A stretch of 64,000 nucleotides of DNA from JAICYJ01 sp963797565. Lineage in GTDB: Bacteria > Actinomycetota > Thermoleophilia > Gaiellales > JAICJC01. A program made the position numbers and the translations under genes. This document shows, piece after piece, positions 16,336 to 26,717 of this stretch; within the stretch, counting starts at the first letter, position 1, and every line of letters starts with the position of its first letter. The notes under the pieces are model-generated. The model saw nothing but the letters and a program-made list of their open reading frames with translations, was not told where the DNA came from and made no database searches. The stretch spans positions 43,480 to 107,479 of the forward strand of contig CAWCPM010000009.1 of assembly GCA_963797565.1 (NCBI GenBank), given 5' to 3'.

Positions 16336-17238
16336 ATGCCGGGAAAGATGCATGCCGACGAGGTGGATACCGACCCATCGCTGGTGCGCCGGCTGCTGGC
16401 CGACCAGCTCCCGCAATGGGCGGATCTGCCTATCGAGCCGGTCGAATCATCCGGTACGGACAACGCCATCTACCGGCTGGGCGAGCACATGGCCGCGCGT
16501 CTGCCCCGCGTCCCCGGCGGCACCGCGACCATCGACAAGGAGCTGCGCTGGCTGCCGAAGCTGGCACCGCTGCTGCCCGTCGCGATCTCCCAGCCGCTCG
16601 CGAAGGGCTCGCCCGGGCAGGGCTATCCGTGGCACTGGTCGGTGCACCGGTGGCTGGACGGCGAGAGCGTGAACGTCGAGCGGATGGCCGATCCCGTCGG
16701 CCTGGCGCAGGACCTGGGCGGCTTCGTGGCCGCGCTGCGTCGGATCGATACTGCGGGCGGGCCGATCGCCGGCCGGGACGGGTCGCGGGGCGCGCCGCTG
16801 GCCCAGCGCGACGCCGCAACCAGGGAGGCGATCGTCGCGCTCGACGGCGTCGTCGACAGCCCCGCCGTCACCGCCGCCTGGGAAGCGGCCGTGCAGGCTC
16901 CGACCTGGCAGCATCCCGGCGTCTGGATCCACGGCGATCTGCTGTCGGGCAACGTGCTGGTCGACGGCAGCGGCCGGCTGAGCGCGGTGATCGACTTCGG
17001 ATGCATGGTCGTGGGCGATCCGGCCTGCGACGTGATGGCCGCCTGGACGCTGTTCTCGTCCGAGGGCCGGGAGGCGTTCCGGTCAGCCCTCGTGGTCGAT
17101 GACGCCACCTGGGCGCGGGGTCGCGGCTGGGCGCTCTCTTTCGCCCTGATCGCCCTGCCCTACTACATGCACACCAACCCCGTGTTCGTGCGCGATGCCC
17201 GGCACGTGATCCGCGAGGTGCTGGCCGACCAGGCGTAG
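16336..17238 (+). CDS. Aminoglycoside phosphotransferase (APH) family kinase
   Basis: A 300-residue APH/choline-kinase-fold protein. The catalytic loop is WIHGDLLSGNVLV (Brenner-type HGDxxxxN) and the metal-binding motif is VIDFGCMVVGDP. The N-terminal lobe carries SSGTDNAIYRLG and AARLPR (ATP-site lysine replaced by Arg in this subgroup). Close relatives in actinobacteria phosphorylate antibiotics or metabolites such as hydroxyurea or sugars, but most are uncharacterised, so resistance should not be assumed. The start is either 16336, with AGGA 11 nt upstream, or Met5 at 16348, where many relatives begin (MHADEV). Confidence 0.83.
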   Translation: MPGKMHADEVDTDPSLVRRLLADQLPQWADLPIEPVESSGTDNAIYRLGEHMAARLPRVPGGTATIDKELRWLPKLAPLLPVAISQPLAKGSPGQGYPWHWSVHRWLDGESVNVERMADPVGLAQDLGGFVAALRRIDTAGGPIAGRDGSRGAPLAQRDAATREAIVALDGVVDSPAVTAAWEAAVQAPTWQHPGVWIHGDLLSGNVLVDGSGRLSAVIDFGCMVVGDPACDVMAAWTLFSSEGREAFRSALVVDDATWARGRGWALSFALIALPYYMHTNPVFVRDARHVIREVLADQA

Positions 17239-17316
17239 GGATATCCCTCACGCGGACGCCGTGCCTCGCCACCTACCGTGGCGGCACCATCGATGTCGGC
17301 GACGAGGAGGTGCGTG

Positions 17317-17706
17317 ATGATCATGGAGCTCGGACTGGTGCTGATCGTGGCCTTTGCCATGACCTTTCGCTCGATGCAGCGGCAGGCTGCGGCCACATCC
17401 GGGGAAGCGGGCACGGTGGCTGCAGGCACCGGCGGCGAAACGCCGTCGGCGGGAGCGAGGACGGCTGCGATCGCCTCGCTGGCCTGCGCCCTGCTACTGC
17501 CCGCGTCGCTGCTGCTCCCGTCGATCCCGTTGCACCTCGAGCTGCAGGCGCCGTTCGTGGGGATCATCCTGGGCGTCCTTGCGATCGTCCGCCTCGGCAA
17601 CCGGTTCACGTCTCGGTGGCAGACGGTCGCGTGGCTGGGCGTCGGGCTCAGCGTCACCTGCATCCTGCTCGTCTTCGCCGCCTTCGCGCTGATGCTCTCC
17701 GAGTAG
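17317..17706 (+). CDS. Small hypothetical membrane protein
   Basis: A 129-residue protein with three hydrophobic segments: the N terminus (ELGLVLIVAFAMTF), the middle (AIASLACALLLPASLLL, continuing into a FVGIILGVLAIVRLG segment), and a C-terminal VAWLGVGLSVTCILLVFAAFA. The layout resembles DUF4190-type membrane proteins (two helices with a short RxGxRxxS-like turn between them), but the match is weak. An excellent ribosome site (GAGGAGG at 17304) 6 bp before the ATG at 17317 decides the start. Function unknown. Confidence 0.6.
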   Translation: MIMELGLVLIVAFAMTFRSMQRQAAATSGEAGTVAAGTGGETPSAGARTAAIASLACALLLPASLLLPSIPLHLELQAPFVGIILGVLAIVRLGNRFTSRWQTVAWLGVGLSVTCILLVFAAFALMLSE

Positions 17707-17770
17707 CGCCGAGACGGCCGTGACCCGGCGCATGTCGCCGCGACTGCGTCGCGGATAGGCTGCGCGCGAG

Positions 17771-19246
17771 GTGAACCGACTCCTCTACCCGCTGGTGTTC
17801 GTGGCAGGTGCAGGCACGATGGCGACCGAGATGTGCGCCTCACGGCTGCTCGCGCCCTTCTTCGGGGCATCGATCCTGATCTGGGCGAACATCATCGGCC
17901 TGATCCTGATCTACCTGTCGATCGGGTACTTCTGGGGCGGCCGGCTGGCCGACCGCCATCCCAGCCTTTCGTACATGTGCCGGCTGATCATGTGCGCGGC
18001 GATTGCGATAGCCGTGATCCCGTTCGTGTCCGAGCCGCTGCTCTCGCGGGCCGTGGGCGCGTTTGCCGCGGCGTCGGTGGGGGCCTTCCTGGGCTCCTTC
18101 TTCGCCTCGATGGCCCTGTTCTCGGTACCGATCACGCTGCTCGGGATGGTCTCGCCGTTCGCGGTGCGGCTGGCGGTCGACTCGGTCGAGCGCGCGGGCG
18201 AGATCGCCGGGCGCCTGTACGCGCTGTCCACCGCCGGGTCGATCCTGGGCACGTTCCTGCCGGTGGTGGTGCTGATCCCGCTGATCGGCACCCGCCGCAC
18301 CATGCTGGCCACGGCCGCCGTGCTGGCGCTGGCGGCGACGCCGGCGCTTGGCCGGCGGTACGTGCTGGCCCCGGCCGCGGTCGTGGTGCTGGCTCTGGTG
18401 CCGCCGGGCCTGGTCAAGCCCGGGGCGGGCGTGATCTGGGAGGGCGAGTCGGCATACCAGTTCATCCAGGTGCAGGCGACCGCGGATGGCGGGCGCGTGC
18501 TGCACCTGAACGAGGGCTGGGCCGAGCACTCGGTCTGGCACCGGCACCGCGTGCTCACGGGCGGATACTGGGACCAGTTCCTGCTCGCCCCCGTCATGCA
18601 CGGCCCCGGGTTCAGGTCGCTGGCGATGATCGGGTACGCCGGCGGCACCGTCGGCCGCGCCTACGGCAGCTACTGGCCCGCGGTGAACGTGCTCGGCATC
18701 GAGCTCGACCCCGAGGTCACCGCCATCGGGCGCCGCTACTTCGGTCTGGCGTCGAACCCGCGGGTGCGGGTGGCGACGGCCGACGGCCGCCCCTACCTGG
18801 CCGCCCACGCCGCTCGGTACGACGCAATCTTCCTGGACGCGTTCCGCCAGCCCTACATCCCGTTCTACCTGACCACCCAGGAGTTCTGGAAGCTGGCGCT
18901 TGAGCGGCTGCAGCCGGGCGGGATGGTGATGGCCAACGTCGGCACGATCCCCGGCGACGAGCGCCTGCCCAGCGCGATCGCGGGCACCATGGCCACGGTC
19001 TTTCCCCGGGTCTACCGCTGGCGGGTGGGTGGCTTCAACGAGATCGTGGCGGGGTTCACGGGGCCGGTCTCGGCCTCCCAGCTGCGCTCGCGCCTGGCCG
19101 CTGCGGTGCCCGCGCTCGACCCCGCTGCCGACCTGGCCGAGGGGCTGCAACCGCAGCCGCCATCGGACGATCCGCTGACCGATGACCGGGCGCCCGTGGA
19201 GTGGCTGACCGACCAGCTGATCGTGCGCTACGCAGACGGCGGCTGA
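17771..19246 (+). CDS. Membrane-fused spermidine synthase-like protein
   Basis: A 491-residue protein with an N-terminal membrane domain of about seven helices (residues 1-215) and a C-terminal Rossmann-type methyltransferase/spermidine-synthase domain. In the latter, IGYAGGTVGRAYG is the glycine-rich motif, GIELDPEV binds the nucleotide ribose, and ATADGRPYL and YDAIFLDAF are the later motifs. The aspartate-rich active site typical of true aminopropyltransferases is only partly kept. Such fused proteins are common in actinobacteria, and their substrate is unknown. The GTG at 17771 gives the N-terminal helix (LVFVAGAGTMATEMCASRLL) that the family shows. Confidence 0.82.
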   Translation: MNRLLYPLVFVAGAGTMATEMCASRLLAPFFGASILIWANIIGLILIYLSIGYFWGGRLADRHPSLSYMCRLIMCAAIAIAVIPFVSEPLLSRAVGAFAAASVGAFLGSFFASMALFSVPITLLGMVSPFAVRLAVDSVERAGEIAGRLYALSTAGSILGTFLPVVVLIPLIGTRRTMLATAAVLALAATPALGRRYVLAPAAVVVLALVPPGLVKPGAGVIWEGESAYQFIQVQATADGGRVLHLNEGWAEHSVWHRHRVLTGGYWDQFLLAPVMHGPGFRSLAMIGYAGGTVGRAYGSYWPAVNVLGIELDPEVTAIGRRYFGLASNPRVRVATADGRPYLAAHAARYDAIFLDAFRQPYIPFYLTTQEFWKLALERLQPGGMVMANVGTIPGDERLPSAIAGTMATVFPRVYRWRVGGFNEIVAGFTGPVSASQLRSRLAAAVPALDPAADLAEGLQPQPPSDDPLTDDRAPVEWLTDQLIVRYADGG

Positions 19247-20040
19247 GCGAGATCAAAGCGCAGCGGCGTCAGCGCGGCGCGATCCGCAACTCCCCGCCGG
19301 GGCGCGCGCCGTGCGTCGATCTCGTACCGCCAGGCCAGCGTGCGACCCTCGACGGCCGGCGGCAGCCCGACCGGGATGTCGAAGCTGCACGGATACCAGC
19401 GCCGGTCGATGCCCAGCTCGACCGTGGCCTCCTCCTGCCACAGCGACCGGCTGCGCCACAACGGCGGGTGCCGGCGGTTGCGGACCCGCAGGTTCGTACG
19501 CCACGCCTCCTCGAAGCGGGCCACGACCACGACCTTACCCTCGTCGAGCCCCTCCTCGGCGTGCACGCGACACTGGATGTGACCACCGCCCTGCAGCCGC
19601 ACGTCGGACAGCTCCAGGTGAAACCGGCGCCCCGGGTGCGACGCGATCACACGGTCGATGTGGGCGCTCTGGTGGATCGCCTGCTCACCGCCTGAGATCA
19701 TCAGGGGCACGGCCCCATGCCGGCGGTTGCGGCGCGAGCCGCTCAGGGCACGGGCCGCGTAACCGAGCCCCGTCCGCTCACCCGACCACCCCGGCGGCAG
19801 CCACTCCGGCAGCGGCAGTTCGAACTCCGCGCGGCCGTCGACCGGCGCCACCTCGCAGTCGCTGACGCCGAACGAGAGCGTGGCCGAGGGAGAGCGCTCG
19901 AGCCGCACGACCGTGATGGTGACGGGTTCGTCGGCGCCCAGCACCTCGCCGCCGATCGAGCCACCCGCCGACCACTCATGACTGGCCAGGACAAACTGCA
20001 GCTCCTGGCCGGTGCTCCGGCGAGATAGAAGCCCCACCAC
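19228..20040 (-). CDS. Hypothetical beta-sandwich protein, possibly arrestin-like
   Basis: A 270-residue soluble protein that I do not recognise. It has an overall beta-rich pattern with two halves. The N-terminal half is ASHEWSAGGSIGGEVLGADEPVTITVVRLERSP... (shown only in part) followed by EFELPLPEWLPPGW. In the second half HLELSDVRLQGGGHIQC leads to VELGIDRRWYPCSFDIPVGLPPAVEG. Strands ending in F-x-L/I-P-x-x-x-P are typical of arrestin/Spo0M-like folds, so that fold is a guess. It converges with the spermidine-synthase-like gene, and the two coding regions overlap by 19 bp. No signal peptide or membrane helix. Confidence 0.5.
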   Translation of the reverse strand: MVGLLSRRSTGQELQFVLASHEWSAGGSIGGEVLGADEPVTITVVRLERSPSATLSFGVSDCEVAPVDGRAEFELPLPEWLPPGWSGERTGLGYAARALSGSRRNRRHGAVPLMISGGEQAIHQSAHIDRVIASHPGRRFHLELSDVRLQGGGHIQCRVHAEEGLDEGKVVVVARFEEAWRTNLRVRNRRHPPLWRSRSLWQEEATVELGIDRRWYPCSFDIPVGLPPAVEGRTLAWRYEIDARRAPRRGVADRAALTPLRFDLAQPPSA

Positions 20041-20135
20041 ACACCTCCACGCGACGCGCCTGGCCCGATCCTTCGGGGTTCAGGCGTACTCTACCCGCGC
20101 CGCGGTGGGCGGTCTGGGGCGCGGCTGACCGATGA

Positions 20136-21074
20136 TCACTCCTCGTCCGGGCGGTTCTGCACGTACTGGTAGCCGAACCGCCCCTTGACGCAGAGGTTGC
20201 CGCGCGTGATCCCGTGGTCGAGCGGCGAGGTGACCTTCACGATCGAGTTGTCCTGCACGTGCAGCTCCAGGCTGCAGCCGACGCCGCAGTAGGAGCAGAT
20301 CGTCTCGGTCACGGTCTGCTCGCTCTCGTCCCAGGTGCCGTCCTCGCGCATGTCGTGCTCGCTCTTGAACATCAGCGCGCCGGTCGGGCAGACGGCGATG
20401 CAGTTGCCGCAGTAGACGCACGCCGAGTCGGGCAGCGGGGCCGCGTACTCCGTCGAGATGCGCGCGTCGAACCCGCGCCCGGCCACCGCGATCGCGAAGG
20501 TGTTCTGCCAGTCCGTGCCGCAGCCCTCGACGCACTTGTAGCAGAGGATGCACTTCGCGTAGTCGCGGATGTAGCTCTCGTTGTCCACCTTCACAGGCTG
20601 GGCGACCGTCGCGGCCGTCTGGCCGTCGCCGGCGTGGTGGTGCCCGGCCTGGGCGCGGTCGCGCGCGCCCTCCGGGGCGGGCGGCGCCGGCGGGCCGTAC
20701 CGCTCGGGCCTGGCCTCGTACTCGTCCATCCAGCCGTCCACGTTCGGCGCCGTCGTCAGGTCGACGCTGGATCCGAGGAACTCGAGCACCATCTTGCGGC
20801 TGTGGCGGACGCGCTCGCTGTCGGTCTTGACCACCATGCCGTCCTCGGCCTTGCGGGCACAGCTCGGCACCAGCACGCGCGAGCCCTCAACCTCGACCAC
20901 GCACACGCGACAGGCGTTGATCGGCGTCAGGGTGTCGCCGTAGCAGAGCGTCGGCTGGTCGCGTCCCTGCGCGCGGCAGGCGTCGAGGATGGTCGCGCCC
21001 TCGCGGACGCGGACGCTCTCGCCGTCGATCTCGAGCTCGACGGTGTGGCTGATGGTGACCGGGACGACGCTCAC
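20136..21074 (-). CDS. Formate dehydrogenase iron-sulfur subunit carrying the MopN [4Fe-4S] domain
   Basis: A 312-residue electron-transfer protein. Residues 10-90 form a plant-type [2Fe-2S] domain (CYGDTLTPINACRVC, then a late SCAR cysteine). Residues 170-245 carry two [4Fe-4S] ferredoxin motifs (CILCYKCVEGC and CVYCGNCIAVCP). The C-terminal 50 residues (CSYCGVGCSLEL, then GNLCVKGRFGYQYV) are the N-terminal iron-sulfur domain of molybdopterin formate dehydrogenases, including the conserved Lys after the last Cys. In FdsA-like enzymes all these are fused in front of the catalytic domain; here they are a separate chain. GTG start directly after the NuoEF-like stop. Confidence 0.85.
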   Translation of the reverse strand: MSVVPVTISHTVELEIDGESVRVREGATILDACRAQGRDQPTLCYGDTLTPINACRVCVVEVEGSRVLVPSCARKAEDGMVVKTDSERVRHSRKMVLEFLGSSVDLTTAPNVDGWMDEYEARPERYGPPAPPAPEGARDRAQAGHHHAGDGQTAATVAQPVKVDNESYIRDYAKCILCYKCVEGCGTDWQNTFAIAVAGRGFDARISTEYAAPLPDSACVYCGNCIAVCPTGALMFKSEHDMREDGTWDESEQTVTETICSYCGVGCSLELHVQDNSIVKVTSPLDHGITRGNLCVKGRFGYQYVQNRPDEE

Positions 21075-22931
<1,857 letters not shown>

Positions 22932-22934
22932 CGG

Positions 22935-24885
22935 CTAGCGGGCCGCCACGTTGGCACCGGCGGCGGTCTGCTGCTCGGCCGCCGGGGCGGTGAGCTTCTC
23001 CACGCGGATCGCGCTGGCCTTGAACTCGGCGGTGCCGGACTTGGGGTCGGTCGCGTCGATGGTGAGGATGTTCGTCTCGACCTCGTCCGGGAAGTGCAGG
23101 GTCATGAAGGCCAGGCCGGGCCGCAGCGACGAATCGATCCGCACCGGCGCCTCGACCGAGCCGCGGCGCGAGCTCACGCGCACGCGCTCTCCGTCGGCGA
23201 CGGCCAGGCGCGCTGCGTCCTCCGGCGACAGGTCGAGCGACTCCCCGCGCCGCAGCGGTGAGCTGTAGCCGCCGCTCTGTACACCCGTGTTGTAGGAGTC
23301 CAGGCGGCGCCCGGTCGTCAGCCGGATCGGGAACTCGTCCGACAGCTCGTCCACCGGTTCCACGTTGACAACGACGTTGAACGGGGCCGGCTCACCGCTC
23401 GCCTTCGGCTCGTCCCACAGCCGAGCGTGCAGGAACAGCTCGCCCTCGTGCTGCTCGTCCCAGCAGGGCCACTGGATGCCGCCCAGCTCGGCCAGCCGCG
23501 GGTACGTCATGCCGCGGTGCATCGGCGACAGCGACCGCAGCTCGGTCCACACGTCCTCGGGGCCGTCGTAGCTCCACTCGTGGCCCATCCGCCGGGCGAT
23601 CTCGACCACGATCTCGATGTCGTCGCGGGCCTGGCCGGGCGGATCGAGCGCCTTGCGCACGCGCTGCACGCGGCGCTCGCTGTTGGTGACCGTGCCCTCC
23701 GCCTCGCACCAGCTGACCGACGCGGGCAGCACGACGTCGGCCAGCTCGGCCGTGCGGGTCAGGAAGATGTCCTGGACGACCAGGTGGTCGAGGCTCTCGA
23801 GCAGGTGCAGCGTGTGGGCGGCGTCGGCCTCGGACTGCGCCGGGTTCTCGCCGACGACGTAGAGCGAGCGCAGCTCGCCGCGCTCCATCGCCTCGAACAT
23901 CTGCGTCAGGTGCCAGCCGTACTTCGGCTGGATGGTCGTGTTCCAGGCCGCCTCGTAGCGAGCCCGGGCCTCGTGGTTGGACTCGACGTCCTGGAACCCC
24001 GGCAGCTTGTTGGGGATCGCGCCCATGTCGCCGCCGCCCTGCACGTTGTTCTGGCCGCGCAGCGGGTTCAGGCCCGATCCGTAGCGACCGACGTGGCCGG
24101 TCAGAAGCGCCAGGTTGATCAGCGCGAAGACGTTGTCCACCGCGTTGTGGTGCTCCGTGATGCCAAGCGTCCAGCAGATCATGGCGCGGTCGGCGCGGGC
24201 GTAGGCGAGCGCGCACTCGCGGATCGCGTCGGCGGGGATGCCGGTGTCGACGCTCGGCCCGCTCCAGCGTGTAGGGCTCGACGCTGGCGGCGTACTCCTC
24301 GAAGCCGGTGGTGGCGCGGTCGATGAACTGGCGGTTGTGCAGGCCGGCGTGGATGATCACGCGCGCCATCGCGTTTGAGAGCGCGACGTCGCTGCCCACG
24401 TCGAGGCCGAGCCAGGTGTCGGCCCACTGGGCCGAGCCGGTCCGCCGGGGATCGACGACGAACAGGCGCGCGCCGTTGTTCACGGCCTTCAGCACGCGGT
24501 GGAAGAAGATCGGATGGGTTTCACGAGCGTTCGAGCCCCACAGGAAGATCAGGTCGGTCTCCTCGACCTCCCGGTAGGAGCTGGTACCGCCCCCGGCCCC
24601 GAACACCGTCGCCAGACCGACGACGCTGGGTGCGTGTCAAGTCCGGTTGCAGCTGTCGATGTTGTTGGTGCCCATGACGACGCGCGTGAACTTCTGGGTC
24701 ATGAAGTTCACCTCGTTGGTCGCCTTGGAGCAGCTGAACAGCCCGAACGCATTCGGGTTGCCGGCCGCGCGCACCGCATCGAAACCGCCGGCGGCTCGAT
24801 CGAGCGCCTCGTCCCATGTGGCGGGTCGCAGCGCGCCGTTCTCGCGCACCATCGGCTGGGTCAGCCGGGTCAGCTTCTTCCGCAT
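22935..24885 (-). CDS. Formate dehydrogenase catalytic subunit, selenocysteine type, with one apparent frameshift
   Basis: A molybdopterin formate dehydrogenase of about 649 residues. The gene starts at 24885 (MRKKLTRLTQPMVREN) behind a strong GGGGAGGTGAT ribosome site. Codon 83 is TGA (24637-24639) in the context SCNRT-stop-HAPSVVGL, which aligns with the selenocysteine of E. coli FdhF, so it is read as Sec rather than stop. Molybdopterin and active-site blocks follow (LWGSNARETHP, NNVQGGGDMGAIPNKLPG, RLTTGRRLDSYNTG). The MopN [4Fe-4S] domain is missing and lies in the 20136 gene. Near 24250 one net +1 shift breaks the frame; I keep it as a CDS because both partner genes and the SECIS are intact. 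Mo or W is expected. Confidence 0.85.
24607..24639 (-). promoter_or_regulatory. Selenocysteine codon and bacterial SECIS hairpin
   Basis: On the minus strand the TGA (24637-24639) is followed by 11 nt and then a 7-bp stem, CGTCGTC (24619-24625) with GGCGACG (24607-24613, one T-G wobble), closing the 5-nt loop GGTCT (24614-24618). The loop sequence and the 11-nt spacing are the same as in the E. coli fdhF SECIS that binds SelB. This hairpin lies within the coding sequence and supports decoding of TGA as selenocysteine. The sel genes are not in the window. Confidence 0.85.
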
Positions 24886-25046
24886 ATCCGATCACCTCCC
24901 CTCAAAGCTCGAAAAGGCCCGGAAAACCCGCTCCGGTACGTACATGATGCCATTCTCAGCCCGAAACGGCAGTGGAGAACCGGCCACTTCCACGGGGTGG
25001 AGCGCCTCACCTCGCCTGGGGTATAACGCGAGGGGGAGATGTGAGG

Positions 25047-25526
25047 ATGGATCCGGCCCACGAAATGGCTCACGACCACGCTCCTGCCGGCGGGCGGGAA
25101 ACGTGGCGTCTGGCCGTGGCGGCGACGCTGCACTGCCTCACCGGCTGTGCCATCGGCGAGGTGCTGGGCATGGTGATCGCGACCGCGATCGGGCTCGGCA
25201 ACGCGGCCTCGATCGCGCTCTCGATCGTGCTCGCATTCGCGTTCGGCTACGGGCTCACGATCCGCCCCCTGCTCGCCGTGATGAGCCTGCGGCGGGCGAC
25301 GCGTCTGGCCCTGGCGTCCGACACGGTGTCGATCACCACCATGGAGATCGTCGACAACCTGTTCATCGTGGCAGTCCCGGGGGCGCTCGCCGCCGGCCTC
25401 GCGGACGGCCTGTTCTGGTGGAGCCTGGTCGTGTCGCTGGCGATCGCGTTCGTGCTCACCGTTCCGGTCAACCGCTGGCTGATCGGCCGCGGGCAGGGCC
25501 ATGCCGTGATGCACGCGTATCACTAG
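25047..25526 (+). CDS. DUF4396 domain membrane protein
   Basis: A 159-residue integral membrane protein with four hydrophobic segments and the DUF4396 hallmark AATLHCLTGCAIGEVLGM near the first helix. SDTVSITTMEIVDN and a C-terminal VPVNRWLIGRGQGHAVMHAYH are also typical. The histidine-rich start (DPAHEMAHDHAPAG) could bind a metal. The function of the family is unknown; it is sometimes seen near copper or heme genes, which is not the case here. The ATG at 25047 is chosen because AGGGGGAG lies 8 bp before it. It is divergent from the formate dehydrogenase operon. Confidence 0.8.
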   Translation: MDPAHEMAHDHAPAGGRETWRLAVAATLHCLTGCAIGEVLGMVIATAIGLGNAASIALSIVLAFAFGYGLTIRPLLAVMSLRRATRLALASDTVSITTMEIVDNLFIVAVPGALAAGLADGLFWWSLVVSLAIAFVLTVPVNRWLIGRGQGHAVMHAYH

Positions 25527-25559
25527 ACGGGTGATTCCCGCGCTACCGTTCCTGGTGTC

Positions 25560-25982
25560 GTGATCAGGTACGCAAAGATCGGATACCGGCTGGCAGGCGT
25601 GGCCGCGATCGTCGCGCCGCTGCTGCGCGAGTCCCGCACGTGGCATGCCGATCAGGGCCCTGAGGTCTCGGAGCTGCTGCGGCCGCGACCGGCCGAGACG
25701 CTGGACGCGCTCGGCTACTGGATCGACCGGCGGCGCCGCCTGCCGTTCTACCGCCGCGGCGATCGGCGCGAGGCAGAGCAGATGATCCGGGTCTGGCAGG
25801 AGCGCGCCGTGCACGATGTCCCCGCAGCGCCGCTGGAGGCGCTGACGAGCGGCCGGGTGATCGCGGTCGGCGGGCAGGTCGCCCGGTACCACGCCGGGCG
25901 CTGGCTGACGCGCCTCTCCCGCGGCGCCCTCGTCGCCGCGATGATGCTCGCGCTGCTGATCGTGCTGGCCGCGCGGCTCTAA
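25560..25982 (+). CDS. Hypothetical protein with C-terminal membrane helix
   Basis: A 140-residue protein of unknown function. A basic, mostly helical body (YWIDRRRRLPFYRRGDRREA) is followed by a C-terminal hydrophobic segment ALVAAMMLALLIVLAARL, so it may be tail-anchored. A short hydrophobic stretch also lies near the N terminus (LAGVAAIVAPLL). The GTG at 25560 is the only start giving the full frame and lies 33 bp after the DUF4396 gene, so the two are probably co-transcribed. Its stop codon touches the left end of the fold-back element at 25983. Confidence 0.55.
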   Translation: MIRYAKIGYRLAGVAAIVAPLLRESRTWHADQGPEVSELLRPRPAETLDALGYWIDRRRRLPFYRRGDRREAEQMIRVWQERAVHDVPAAPLEALTSGRVIAVGGQVARYHAGRWLTRLSRGALVAAMMLALLIVLAARL

Positions 25983-26179
25983 ATGATTGATCGATATCTC
26001 TCGCGCGCCTGGCCGCTGCGAGAGGTTGAGCGTGAGAAGTGGCGGGGGTGGCTACGGCTGCGAACCGTCGCCTCGCGGCGTCCTCGGTCGCGCCAATATT
26101 CCCGATATTGACGCTCCCTGCGTCCTTGCGAGACTCGATTCTCGCCGTCCAGGACACCACGGAGATATCGATCAATCAT
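25983..26179. repeat. 197-bp fold-back element with 18-bp perfect terminal inverted repeats (MITE-like)
   Basis: ATGATTGATCGATATCTC at 25983-26000 and its exact reverse complement at 26162-26179 bound a 197-bp non-coding segment. Inside the ends, partial inverted similarity continues (CCTGGCCG on the left, and CCTGGACG when the right end is read in reverse complement). A central pair, CAATAT and ATATTG, flanks TCCCG near 26095-26112. The ends are much more AT-rich than the surroundings. No target-site duplication is clear. It sits exactly between two convergent stop codons, so it could be a small non-autonomous mobile element, a large bidirectional terminator, or both. Two small frames inside look non-coding. 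Confidence 0.7.
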
Positions 26180-26189
26180 CTCGGGCGAA

Positions 26190-26597
26190 CTAGGAGCCGG
26201 GCGCGACGGTGTACTCGGCGTCGCTGACGTGCTCGCCCCAGGTGGCCGTGTTGCCCTCCTCGTCGACCTCGAGCATCGCCAGGTGGGTCATGAAGCGATC
26301 GGGTGCCGCGCCGTGCCAGTGCTCCTCTCCCGGCTCGAAGAAGACGCGGTCGCCGGGGCGGATCGCCTCGACCGGGCCGCCGCGGCGCTGAGCCCGGCCG
26401 ATGCCCTCGATCACGTAGATGGTCTGGCCGTTGGGATGCGTGTGCCAAGCCGTCCGCGCGCCGGGCGCGAAGTGGACGCTGACCGCGTGCAGGCGAGACG
26501 GCCCCGACGGGGTGGCGACGGTGTCGATGTGGACGGCACCGCTGAACCAGTCGGCCGGCCCGCTGGCGGTCTCGATGCTGTTCCTGGTCAGCTGCAT
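26190..26597 (-). CDS. Cupin domain protein
   Basis: A 135-residue single-domain cupin. Motif 1 is ARTAWHTHPNGQTIYVIEG (two His and a Gln in the usual Glu position), and motif 2 is RPGDRVFFEPGEEHWHGA. The pattern resembles small cupins of the carboxymuconolactone/hydroxynitrile-lyase-like group (WHTHPxGQ, HWHGA), which bind Mn or Fe. The true reaction is unknown. The ATG at 26597 has an AAGGAG site 6 bp upstream. The gene ends 10 bp from the right end of the fold-back element. Confidence 0.85.
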   Translation of the reverse strand: MQLTRNSIETASGPADWFSGAVHIDTVATPSGPSRLHAVSVHFAPGARTAWHTHPNGQTIYVIEGIGRAQRRGGPVEAIRPGDRVFFEPGEEHWHGAAPDRFMTHLAMLEVDEEGNTATWGEHVSDAEYTVAPGS

Positions 26598-26658
26598 GGC
26601 GTCTCCTTGGCGTCGGGATCAGGTCCGGCGTAGGAGTCTAGGCTGCCCGCCGGGTGAG

Positions 26659-26687
26659 TTGCTCATGCATCCGAGCGGTGCTAGCGT
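26659..26687 (+). promoter_or_regulatory. Candidate promoter for the surface protein gene
   Basis: TTGCTC at 26659-26664 and TAGCGT at 26682-26687, separated by 17 bp, lie 30 bp before the ATG of the large surface protein gene. They fit the loose actinobacterial housekeeping sigma pattern. No ribosome site as good as AGGAGG follows, only GCATGGGGAG around the start. Prediction only. Confidence 0.35.
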
Positions 26688-26717
26688 CGCGCACACGCGC
26701 CAAGTGGCAACCGGCGC

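Noticed and set aside
16336..17238. Calling the APH-fold kinase an antibiotic resistance gene
   Set aside because: The fold is shared by many metabolite kinases and nothing in the context suggests aminoglycosides.
24637..24639. In-frame TGA as a nonsense mutation in the formate dehydrogenase gene
   Set aside because: Its position matches the known selenocysteine site and a SECIS hairpin follows at the correct distance, so reading as Sec is far more likely.
25979..26193. Two small open frames inside the fold-back element
   Set aside because: They exist only because of the inverted ends, which encode mirror-image start or stop regions; no ribosome sites or protein features.
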